DNA of 62,934 nucleotides, taken from Solirubrobacteraceae bacterium. GTDB taxonomy: Bacteria; Actinomycetota; Thermoleophilia; Solirubrobacterales; Solirubrobacteraceae. The translations under genes were made by a program, and so were the position numbers. Of the stretch, positions 1 through 6,673 are shown piece by piece. How positions within the stretch are numbered: position 1 is the first letter of the stretch; every line of letters begins with the position of its first letter. The stretch lies in assembly GCA_017882445.1 (NCBI GenBank), contig JADGPK010000011.1:1-62934 (forward strand). The letters are read 5' to 3'. Under the pieces are notes generated by a model. It saw only the letters and a list, made by a program, of their open reading frames with translations, did no database searches and was not told the DNA's origin.

Positions 1-87
1 GCGTAGACGAGCCAGGATGCTCTGGTGCGATTGTTCATCTTCTCCGAGATGAATACTCGGTCCGAGCCGTAAGAACGGCCGAAGAAA

Positions 88-140
88 CGCCGCAAGCAGA
101 CCGCCGCAAGCAGACCTAAGTCCTGCACACGCCTGCACAC
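88..140. repeat. Short tandem repeats upstream of the ROK kinase gene
   Basis: A 14-base unit (CGCCGCAAGCAGAC) occurs twice without a gap at 88-101 and 102-115. CCTGCACAC then occurs twice at 122-130 and 132-140. The first 203 bases contain no gene I can support. The repeats could be regulator sites or simple slippage products. Confidence 0.6.
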
Positions 141-203
141 CCGTCGGGGTCCCGATCGCGCCGGCGAGCGTCTCTCCGGAAAGCCGTCTGCGAAGATCCG
201 AAG

Positions 204-1163
204 ATGTCCACGTTCGGCGGGATAGACCTCGGTGGGACCAAGATCCAGGCGGCCGTCCTGGACGACGCTCACAACGTCGTCGGCTCCGCTCGCCGGCCCA
301 CGCCGGTGACGGGCGGCCCGGCGAATGTGGCGGCGGAGATGGAGACCGCGCTGCGCGACGCCGCCAAGGCGGCCGAGGTGGAGCCCGCCTCGCTCGCGGG
401 GGTCGGCGTCGGCTCGCCGGGAACGATCGACGCCGGCAACGTGACCAGCGCCCGCAACCTCCCGGACTGGGAGGGCACCTTCCCGCTGGCGGCGACGCTC
501 GCAGGCGCGCTCGGATGCCCGGTCGAGGTCGGCAACGACGTTCAGGTCGCGACCGACGCCGAGTTCAAGCTGGGTGCCGGGCGACTGTATGACTCGCTGC
601 TCGGTGTCTTCTGGGGGACGGGCGTCGGCGCCGGCCTGATCCTCGACGGCAAGCCCTGGACCGGGCGCGGCGCGGCGGGGGAGATCGGGCACGTGGTCGT
701 GGAGATCAACGGGGCCCTGTGCACCTGTGGGCGACGCGGCTGCATGGAGGCGTACGCCGGTCGCGCGGCGATGGAAGAGCACGTGCGCAGGCTGCACGAG
801 GAGAAGGGCCGCAAGACCGATCTGTTCAAGCTGATGAAGGAGCAGGGACGCACACGCCTGACGAGCGGCATCTGGTCCCGGGCGCTCGATCGCGGCGACA
901 AGCTCGCGATCCACGTCCTGGATCGCGCGGTCACCGCGCTCGGCGCGGGGATCGCCTCGGCCGTGAACCTGCTCGACGTCGAGGGCGTGATCATCGGCGG
1001 TGGGCTCGGGGTCCGACTGGGTCACCCCTACGCCAAGCGGATCGCCGACGCGATGCAGCCGCACCTGTTCGCCGATTCCCGACCCCCGCACGTGCACGTT
1101 GCGGCGCTCGGCGATCTCGGCGGCGCGATCGGCGCATCGCTGCTGGTCCGATCCGAGGGGTAA
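204..1163 (+). CDS. ROK-family sugar kinase (glucokinase-like)
   Basis: A 319-residue protein of the ROK family (repressor, ORF, kinase), probably an ATP-dependent cytoplasmic glucokinase or N-acetylhexosamine kinase. The N-terminal phosphate-binding motif DLGGTK lies at residues 8-13. GNDVQVATDAEF holds the sugar-binding/catalytic region, and the ROK zinc site CTCGRRGC follows in the middle of the protein. A second glycine-rich ATP segment (VIIGGGLG) is near the C-terminus. There is no N-terminal helix-turn-helix, so it is an enzyme, not a ROK repressor. Length is typical. The ATG at 204 starts immediately before the conserved FGGIDLGGT segment. The exact sugar cannot be read from sequence. 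The next gene starts about 28 bases downstream on the same strand. Confidence 0.9.
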   Translation: MSTFGGIDLGGTKIQAAVLDDAHNVVGSARRPTPVTGGPANVAAEMETALRDAAKAAEVEPASLAGVGVGSPGTIDAGNVTSARNLPDWEGTFPLAATLAGALGCPVEVGNDVQVATDAEFKLGAGRLYDSLLGVFWGTGVGAGLILDGKPWTGRGAAGEIGHVVVEINGALCTCGRRGCMEAYAGRAAMEEHVRRLHEEKGRKTDLFKLMKEQGRTRLTSGIWSRALDRGDKLAIHVLDRAVTALGAGIASAVNLLDVEGVIIGGGLGVRLGHPYAKRIADAMQPHLFADSRPPHVHVAALGDLGGAIGASLLVRSEG

Positions 1164-1191
1164 CGTCTGCGGTGACTTGTCTCAGCCCGTG

Positions 1192-2436
1192 ATGCATCTT
1201 TCGTCGGTCCTGCACAGCCCGCTACTGGACCGTGCGGGCGAGCGGCTTGGTCGGGTGGACGACCTGATCGTGCGCCTCGCCGACGGCGGCTATCCGCCGG
1301 TGACCGGTCTGAAGGCGAGGATCGGGGGCCGCGAGCTGTTCGTGCCCGTCGACAGGATCGCGGCGCTCGAGCCCGGAGCGGTACGGCTGGCCGGCGAGAA
1401 GCTCAGTCTCGGGCGCTTCGAGCGTCGCGCGGGCGAGGTGCTGCTGGCCGCGGACGTGCTCGGCCGCAAGCTCGTCGACGTCGAGGCGGACCCGCCGAGG
1501 CTCGTCACCGCACATGAGATCGAGCTCGCCTGCATCGACGGCTGGTGGCGGGTCGTGGGCCTGGATCACAGCGCGCGCGGGCGGGTGCGGCGCTCCCTGC
1601 CGCGCCGCCTGCGGGGTTTCGGTGCCGATCGACCGTTCCTCGACTGGGCCGACATGGAGCCGTTCGTCGGCCACGTCCCCAGCTCGCGCCTGCGCTTCTC
1701 CCATCGCAAGCTCGCCAACCTCCATCCGGCCGAGATCGCCGATCTGGTCGAGGCCGCCTCGCACGAGGAGGGTGAGGAGATCATCGAGGCGGTGGCGCAC
1801 GACCGCGAGCTCGAGGCAGATGTCTTTGAGGAGCTCGACGAGCACCATCAGCTGGAGTTCATCCGCGAGCGCCCGGACAACCAGGTGGCCGCGGTGATCG
1901 CGCGCATGGCCGCCGACGACGCCGCCGACCTGATCGTCGAGATCGACCAGGAGCGCCGCGGCCGACTACTCGCCCTGCTGCCGACCGCTCAGCGACGCCA
2001 GATCGAGGCGCTGCTCGACTACAACCCCTCCACCGCCGGGGGGCTGATGAGCCCGGACTTCATCCGCCTCGCGCCGACGGACTCTGTGGCGGACGCGATC
2101 GCGAAGGTGCGTGCGAGCGACCTCGGCGCGGGCACGCTCACGACGGTGTACCTGCTGGACCCCGAGGGCCGGCTGCGCGGCTCGGTGTTCGTGGTCACCC
2201 TGCTGCGCGCCGATTCGCACAGGCCGCTCGAGGACGTGGTCGAACGTGAGCCGGTATGGGTGGGGACCGACGCCGATCTGCCAGAGGTGGCGCGGATGAT
2301 GACCGACTACAACCTGGTGATGCTTCCGATCCTGGACGCGGAGGAGCGGATGGTCGGCGTGGTCACCGTCGACGATGTGCTCGAGTTGACGCTCCCCACG
2401 GGTTGGCGGCGGCGCTTTGGGGTCGCACGCGACTGA
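1192..2436 (+). CDS. PRC-barrel/MgtE N-terminal/CBS-pair protein lacking the MgtE channel
   Basis: A soluble protein of about 414 residues. Residues 1-125 look like two PRC-barrel-like beta units (GERLGRVDDLIV and DVLGRKLVDVEAD). An MgtE_N-type superhelical region follows, around 170-275 (LHPAEIADLVEAAS, ELDEHHQLEFIRE, ADDAADLIVEID, then STAGGLMSPDF). The C-terminal 130 residues form a CBS pair ending in VVTVDDVLELTLP. In true MgtE channels this cytosolic module senses Mg2+ and gates a five-helix channel; here the protein ends after the CBS pair and no membrane segment is present. The downstream gene is an NRAMP-like transporter, so a regulatory subunit role is a reasonable inference. A GTG at 1189 directly precedes the ATG and could also be used. 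Confidence 0.85.
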   Translation: MHLSSVLHSPLLDRAGERLGRVDDLIVRLADGGYPPVTGLKARIGGRELFVPVDRIAALEPGAVRLAGEKLSLGRFERRAGEVLLAADVLGRKLVDVEADPPRLVTAHEIELACIDGWWRVVGLDHSARGRVRRSLPRRLRGFGADRPFLDWADMEPFVGHVPSSRLRFSHRKLANLHPAEIADLVEAASHEEGEEIIEAVAHDRELEADVFEELDEHHQLEFIRERPDNQVAAVIARMAADDAADLIVEIDQERRGRLLALLPTAQRRQIEALLDYNPSTAGGLMSPDFIRLAPTDSVADAIAKVRASDLGAGTLTTVYLLDPEGRLRGSVFVVTLLRADSHRPLEDVVEREPVWVGTDADLPEVARMMTDYNLVMLPILDAEERMVGVVTVDDVLELTLPTGWRRRFGVARD

Positions 2437-2499
2437 TTGCCCATTGCTAGTCTGAGCCTTCGACGAGCTCCGCAGACGACGCGTAGAAGGGAGGCCGGC

Positions 2500-2562
2500 A
2501 TGGATCGAGAACAGCCACGAAGTACCCAGCCGGTCGCACGCCCGTCGGGCCCGTCCTCCTGA
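2500..2562 (+). CDS. Candidate 20-residue leader peptide upstream of the NRAMP transporter
   Basis: In the 215-base gap before the NRAMP gene there is an ATG with a strong ribosome-binding site (AAGGGAGG, 5 bases upstream). The ORF has 20 codons and ends in TGA. The peptide begins MDREQP and contains four prolines. Proline- and acid-containing leader ORFs upstream of Mg2+ transporter genes are known in enterobacteria (mgtL type), where translation through them reports Mg2+ or proline status. Its last codons, TCC TCC TGA, contain a seven-base complement to the transporter's Shine-Dalgarno sequence. Coding status is inferred from the start site and context only; the ORF is too short for codon statistics. 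Confidence 0.45.
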   Translation: MDREQPRSTQPVARPSGPSS

Positions 2563-2642
2563 CCTGACTCCAGCCGGGGACACAGTCCGCGACGGCGTGC
2601 GCCGCAACGCGACCTGCAGTCCCGAGAGCTAGGAAAGGAGGA
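2554..2642 (+). promoter_or_regulatory. Anti-Shine-Dalgarno / Shine-Dalgarno pair in the NRAMP leader
   Basis: TCCTCCT at 2554-2560, at the end of the leader ORF, is perfectly complementary to AGGAGGA at 2636-2642, the ribosome-binding site 9 bases before the NRAMP start codon. The two could pair to hide the site. A ribosome paused at or terminating on the leader would keep the first strand covered and free the second. Pairing is inferred from complementarity alone. Confidence 0.4.
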
Positions 2643-2651
2643 ACACCCGAG

Positions 2652-4301
2652 ATGGCCGACGACCTGAGGACCCTGGCGCCCGCTTCGCAGCGACCCGAGG
2701 GCGTGCCTCCAGTCCTGGACGAGGCCCACATCGGCGACATCCGCGGCGCGCTGGGGACGATCCGCGTGCACGAGACCGGAGAGCGACACGGATGGCGCTC
2801 GCGGGCGATGGCGCTTCTCGCGATCATGGGGCCGGGGCTGATCGTGATGGTCGGCGACAACGACGCGGGTGGCGTCTCCACCTACGCCCAGGCCGGCCAG
2901 ACATACGGGACGAGCCTGCTGTGGGTGCTGCTGCTGCTGATCCCCGTCCTCATCGTCAACCAGGAGATGGTGATCCGGCTGGGCGCGGTCACGGGTGTCG
3001 GCCACGCGCGGCTGATCTTCGAGCGCTTCGGCAAGTTCTGGGGCGCGTTCTCGGTTGGCGACCTGTTTCTCCTGAACTTCCTCACGATCGTCACCGAGTT
3101 CATCGGGGTGAGTCTCGCACTCGGCTATTTCGGGGTGAGCAAGTACCTGGCGGTGCCGATCGCGGCGGCGACGCTCGTGGCGATCACCTCGACGGGCAGC
3201 TTTCGCAGCTGGGAGCGCTTCATGTACGTGTTCGTGATCGCCAACTTCCTCGTCATTCCGCTGCTCGTGCTCGCGCATCCCAACGTCGCCGACGCCGCCC
3301 GCCACACCTTCTCGCCCAGCATCACGGGGGGAGCGAGCTCGGCTGCGGTCCTGCTGATCATCGCGATCGTGGGCACGACCGTGGCGCCCTGGCAGCTGTT
3401 CTTCCAGCAGTCGAACATCATCGACAAGCGGATCACGCCGCGGTGGATCAACTACGAGCGCGCGGACACCGTGATCGGAGCGTTCGTGGTCGTGATCGGG
3501 GCGGGCGCGCTGGTCGCCGTAACCGCGTTCGCGTTCGGCGGCACCTCCGACTTCGGGCACTTCTCCGACGCGGGCACCGTCGCCACGCAGTTGGGGCATC
3601 GCCTGGGCCTGACGGCGGGCACATTCTTCGCGATCGTGCTGCTCAACGCTTCGCTGATCGGAGCTGCGGCGGTGACGCTCGCCACCTCCTACGCTTTCGG
3701 CGACGTGTTCGGCGCCAAGCACTCGTTGAACAGGGGGCCGCTGGACGCGAAGCTCTTCTACGGGAGCTTTGCGCTGATGGTGGCGGCGGCGGCCGGCGTC
3801 GTGCTGATCCCGGGTGCGCCGCTCGGTCTCATCACGACCTCGGTGCAGGCGCTGGCGGGCGTGCTGCTGCCGAGCGCGACCGTGTTCCTGCTGCTGCTCT
3901 GCAACGACCGCGATGTGCTCGGGCCGTGGTGCAATCCTGCGTGGCTGAACGCGATCGCGACGGTGATCATCGGCGTGCTCGTCGAGCTCTCCCTGATCCT
4001 GATGGCCAGCACGATGTTTCCGAGCGTGAACGTCACGCATCTGTTCCTGTATCTGTCGCTCGTCCTCGTGGTGACGTTCGTCGGGATCGCCGCCTACGCC
4101 GTGCGCACCCGGCCGGGGGCGACCGTCGAGGTGACGAGGGTGTCCAAGGAGCGGCGCAGCACGTGGACGATGCCTCCGCTCGCTCTGCTGGAGCGTCCCA
4201 TCTGGTCGCCTGGGCGCAAGGCCGGCATGCTGTTGCTGCGCGGCTACCTCGTCGTGGCGGTCCTGCTGCTGATCGTCAAGACGATCCAGCTCGGGCACTA
4301 G
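2652..4301 (+). CDS. NRAMP-like divalent metal transporter, probable Mg2+ (NRMT-like) type
   Basis: A 549-residue polytopic membrane protein of the NRAMP/SLC11 superfamily. The N-terminal 50 residues are cytosolic. TM1 carries GPGLIVMVGDNDAGG (residues 60-74), where canonical NRAMPs have DPGN: the Asp is kept (D71) but the Asn position is Gly. TM6 has TVAPWQLFFQQ (about 243-253), where the manganese/iron transporters have a Met-Pro-His motif, so the metal-coordinating Met is Ala245. Loss of that Met is a published hallmark of Mg2+-transporting NRAMP relatives. About 11-12 hydrophobic segments can be traced. A strong Shine-Dalgarno (AGGAGGA) precedes the ATG. The upstream gene encodes an MgtE-type sensor module, which supports magnesium as substrate. 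A proton-coupled Mn2+ transporter remains the alternative. Confidence 0.85.
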   Translation: MADDLRTLAPASQRPEGVPPVLDEAHIGDIRGALGTIRVHETGERHGWRSRAMALLAIMGPGLIVMVGDNDAGGVSTYAQAGQTYGTSLLWVLLLLIPVLIVNQEMVIRLGAVTGVGHARLIFERFGKFWGAFSVGDLFLLNFLTIVTEFIGVSLALGYFGVSKYLAVPIAAATLVAITSTGSFRSWERFMYVFVIANFLVIPLLVLAHPNVADAARHTFSPSITGGASSAAVLLIIAIVGTTVAPWQLFFQQSNIIDKRITPRWINYERADTVIGAFVVVIGAGALVAVTAFAFGGTSDFGHFSDAGTVATQLGHRLGLTAGTFFAIVLLNASLIGAAAVTLATSYAFGDVFGAKHSLNRGPLDAKLFYGSFALMVAAAAGVVLIPGAPLGLITTSVQALAGVLLPSATVFLLLLCNDRDVLGPWCNPAWLNAIATVIIGVLVELSLILMASTMFPSVNVTHLFLYLSLVLVVTFVGIAAYAVRTRPGATVEVTRVSKERRSTWTMPPLALLERPIWSPGRKAGMLLLRGYLVVAVLLLIVKTIQLGH

Positions 4302-4327
4302 CCCGCCGAGACCGCGCTCGCGGGATC

Positions 4328-4333
4328 TATGTT
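4328..4333 (+). promoter_or_regulatory. Putative -10 box for a leaderless transcript
   Basis: TATGTT ends 8 bases before the ATG at 4342, so transcription would start at or next to the start codon. GAGGAA lies only 2 bases from the ATG, too close to work as a normal ribosome-binding site. Confidence 0.45.
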
Positions 4334-4341
4334 GAGGAACG

Positions 4342-5193
4342 ATGTTGCCCTTCTGGACGTCCATCGCGGCGCTGTCGATCGTGCAGGGCGCGCTCGTGGC
4401 GCTGCCCCGGTCTCTCACCGGCGTCGAGCTGACGCGCCTGCGCCGCCGTCGCTGGGCCGCGGTGCCACCCGCATCGGTGATCGCGTTCGTGCTGGTGGCC
4501 CGGCGCGCGGAAACGCTCAGCGCGCAGGGACTCACATATTTGGCGCTCGGCGCCGTGCCCGTGCTCGCGGCACTCGCGCTCGGATGGCTCTCACCCTCCG
4601 CGCGGCCGCTGCGCGCGGTCCTCGTCCTACCGCTGTTCGCGCTGGCGTGGGCCGATCGCGGCGGCCTCGCCGGCGAGGGGGCGGCGCTCGTGCTGTCTGG
4701 GCTCAGCTGCGTGGCGCTCGGGGTACTGCTCGCCGCCGTCACACCTCCGCGCTGGCTTGCGACGGGGATCGTCACGATGGCCCTGGCGGATACGACGCTG
4801 GTGATCGCCGACCTGCTGCAGCGGCCGAACAGCGCCCTGAACGCTGCGCATCCGGCGGCGGGGCTGCCGCGGCTTCAGAGCGCGGTGTTCGGCTCCGCGG
4901 TGATGGGCTACGGAGACCTGTTCATCGCCGCCGTGCTGGGGGGGCTGCTCGCGACCACGATCGACCGCTCTTCGCAGCGGGGCGCGGCGGCGCTCACCGC
5001 CATCCTCGCCCTCGGCTTCGACCTGCTGTTCCTCGCCGTGAACGAGCTGCCGGCCACGGTTCCGGTGGCGGTCGCTCTCATCCTCGTGATCGTCACGAGC
5101 CGGTGGCGACCTGCTCGGCGGGGACGAGCTCCTGAGCTCCCGTCGATCGCAGCTGCGACGGCTCCTCCGACCCGGGCTCCGGCCGCGCGGTGA
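4342..5193 (+). CDS. Nine-TM membrane protein with GxGD-protease-like motifs
   Basis: A 283-residue integral membrane protein. About nine hydrophobic segments can be traced, roughly at 5-22, 41-54, 63-82, 92-105, 114-133, 140-157, 183-205, 215-234 and 238-252. Segment six contains Asp150 and ends in AD157LLQRPN. Segment seven contains GYGD (189-192). Segment nine begins LPATVP (236-241). This arrangement (Asp in TM6, GxGD in TM7, a PAL-like turn at TM9) is that of presenilin/signal-peptide-peptidase intramembrane aspartyl proteases. I did not recognise a named bacterial family, so protease function is an inference. The C-terminal 30 residues are a low-complexity Pro/Ala/Arg tail whose DNA overlaps the 3' end of rmuC on the other strand. 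Confidence 0.65.
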   Translation: MLPFWTSIAALSIVQGALVALPRSLTGVELTRLRRRRWAAVPPASVIAFVLVARRAETLSAQGLTYLALGAVPVLAALALGWLSPSARPLRAVLVLPLFALAWADRGGLAGEGAALVLSGLSCVALGVLLAAVTPPRWLATGIVTMALADTTLVIADLLQRPNSALNAAHPAAGLPRLQSAVFGSAVMGYGDLFIAAVLGGLLATTIDRSSQRGAAALTAILALGFDLLFLAVNELPATVPVAVALILVIVTSRWRPARRGRAPELPSIAAATAPPTRAPAAR

Positions 5194-6331
5194 TCGCCCG
5201 GGCGGTGATCTCCACGGCCCCCGGGGCGGCGAGCTCCCGCTCGGAGGCCGCACCGGCCTGCTCGATGCGGCGCAGCTGGGGGATGACGCGGTGGTCGAAG
5301 GAGCCGACCGCTTCGTTGTAGGCCGAGACGGCGGAGTCGAGCTGGCGCCCGACCTTCGTGAGGGGCTCGACGAAGCGACCCAGCCGGCTGTGCAGCTCCC
5401 GTGCGGACTCGGCGATCTCGCGCGCGGACTGTGCGATCAGCTCCTGACGCCAGCCGTAGTGGACCGCCCACAGCAGGCCGATCAGCGTGGTCGGCGTGGC
5501 CATCAGGACCTGCTGGGAGACGCCGTACTCGATCAGCGCGGGGTCCTCGGCGAGCGCGGCCTGGTAGATGCCGTCGGAGGGCACGAACATGACCACGAAC
5601 TCGGGCGTGGAGTCGAACTGCCGCTGGTAGCCCTTGGAGGCGAGCTTGGTGATGTGGTCGCGCGTCTGCCTGGCGTGGCGTGCCCCATGCAGCGCGCGCT
5701 CGTCCTCGGCGGAGGCCTCGAGCGAGGACAGGTAGGCATCCAGAGGCACCTTCGAGTCGACGACCACGAGCTTCCCGCCGGGCAGGCGCACCAGCATGTC
5801 GGGTCGCAGTGTTCCCTCGCCGGTCTGGATCGTGCTCTGCTCGATGAAGTCGCAGTGGGAGACCATCCCCGCCATCTCGACGACGTTGCGCAGCTGGATC
5901 TCCCCCCAGGCGCCGCGGGTGGTGGGACGCTTGAGCGCGGAGGCGAGGTTGCCGGCCTCCTGGCGCAGGGTGCCGACCCCGTCGCTCAGCTGGCGGACCA
6001 TCTGCGCGAGCTCGCCCTGCGCCTGGCGGCGCTCGCGCTCCAGGCGCCCGATCTCGCTCTCCATCCTGCCGAGCTTCTCCTCCACCGGCCTGACCATCCC
6101 CTTGATCTCCTCGGCCCGTCTCGCCATCTCGCCGCTGGCGCGCTCCTCCTCGGCGCGGCGAGCCTCGGCGACCCGCTGCGCGAGCGACTCTCCGGTCTGC
6201 GCGAGCACGTCGACGGAGATCGCCTTGAGCTCGTCGCGCATGCGCTCGCGGTTGGGGCGCGCCAGGACGGCGGCGCAGGCTGCGCCGAGCAGGACCCCGA
6301 CGATCAGCAGCAGGACGCTCAGGACGGGCAT
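5093..6331 (-). CDS. rmuC: DNA recombination protein RmuC
   Basis: A 412-residue protein of the RmuC family, thought to limit recombination at inverted repeats through a restriction-endonuclease-like fold. Residues 4-25 form an N-terminal membrane anchor (VLSVLLLIVGVLLGAACAAVL). A long coiled coil follows to about residue 120. The nuclease-like core is at about 135-330: RGAWGEIQLRNVVE, then RPDMLVRLPGGKLVVVDSKVPLDAYL (the Asp...Asp-Ser-Lys active-site signature), then FVVMFVPSDGIYQAAL. The C-terminal 60 residues are low complexity. An AGAAGGG-like ribosome-binding site precedes the ATG. The gene converges on, and overlaps by 101 bases, the nine-TM gene. Confidence 0.93.
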   Translation of the reverse strand: MPVLSVLLLIVGVLLGAACAAVLARPNRERMRDELKAISVDVLAQTGESLAQRVAEARRAEEERASGEMARRAEEIKGMVRPVEEKLGRMESEIGRLERERRQAQGELAQMVRQLSDGVGTLRQEAGNLASALKRPTTRGAWGEIQLRNVVEMAGMVSHCDFIEQSTIQTGEGTLRPDMLVRLPGGKLVVVDSKVPLDAYLSSLEASAEDERALHGARHARQTRDHITKLASKGYQRQFDSTPEFVVMFVPSDGIYQAALAEDPALIEYGVSQQVLMATPTTLIGLLWAVHYGWRQELIAQSAREIAESARELHSRLGRFVEPLTKVGRQLDSAVSAYNEAVGSFDHRVIPQLRRIEQAGAASERELAAPGAVEITARAITARPEPGSEEPSQLRSTGAQELVPAEQVATGS

Positions 6332-6373
6332 TGCTCACGACCCTTCTCCGATAGCTTGACCCACCAATATCCC

Positions 6374-6401
6374 AGCCGTCCCGGACGCGTCCGGGACGGC
6401 T
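6374..6401. repeat. Perfect 28-base palindrome upstream of the SGNH hydrolase gene
   Basis: The left arm AGCCGTCCCGGACG (6374-6387) is followed without a spacer by its exact reverse complement (6388-6401). It lies in the 342-base gap between divergent rmuC and the SGNH gene, about 78 bases upstream of the -35 box. It could be a dimeric-regulator site or a cruciform. A terminator is unlikely because the flanking genes diverge. Confidence 0.8.
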
Positions 6402-6478
6402 CGCGGCACGGCGCTCGCAGAGCCGCGCGGATCCCCGGCCGCAGATGGCGTTTCCTGAGTCAGTGGCCGCTCCGAGGG

Positions 6479-6507
6479 TTGACAACAGTCGGGCTCCCGA
6501 GTAGCTT
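6479..6507 (+). promoter_or_regulatory. Consensus housekeeping sigma promoter for the SGNH hydrolase gene
   Basis: A perfect -35 box TTGACA (6479-6484), a 17-base spacer and a -10 box TAGCTT (6502-6507). The inferred transcript start is near 6514, leaving a leader of about 160 bases before the ATG at 6674. Confidence 0.8.
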
Positions 6508-6513
6508 TTCCGC

Positions 6514-6673
6514 GTGGGCGGGTGCTGAAGCGGTGGCAGGACGCTGGACGAGCAGACCATGCTTGGGGGGCGACTCATCGATTCAAGCGACCGTCCGAAC
6601 AGCCCCTTGGAGGGGGTCAGATGCTCAAGGACGACACGGTCCGGGGGCTTGAAGACGATGAACGGAGATAGAC
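6514..6673 (+). other. Long 5' leader of the SGNH hydrolase mRNA
   Basis: About 160 bases between the predicted transcript start and the start codon, with several local inverted repeats (for example CCCC-TTGGA-GGGG near 6604-6616). GGAGATAG supplies the ribosome-binding site. No ORF is evident. The leader could hold a structured regulatory RNA, but I could not match it confidently to a known riboswitch class. Confidence 0.4.

Noticed and set aside
2437-2651. M-box or manganese (yybP-ykoY) riboswitch in the NRAMP leader
   Set aside because: I could not line up the conserved core motifs of either class by eye. The leader-ORF explanation fits the visible signals better.
2307-4775. 822-residue open frame on the minus strand
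   Set aside because: It is antisense to the NRAMP gene, rich in Arg/His/Asp/Gln with no domain pattern, as expected for a shadow frame in GC-rich DNA. The long antisense frames at 9601-12102, 20548-22371 and 42967-45201 were rejected for the same reason.
6514-6673. c-di-AMP riboswitch in the SGNH leader
   Set aside because: There are faint similarities (GGGGGCGACTC and CCGAACAGCC) but the order and flanking stems do not match well enough to call it.
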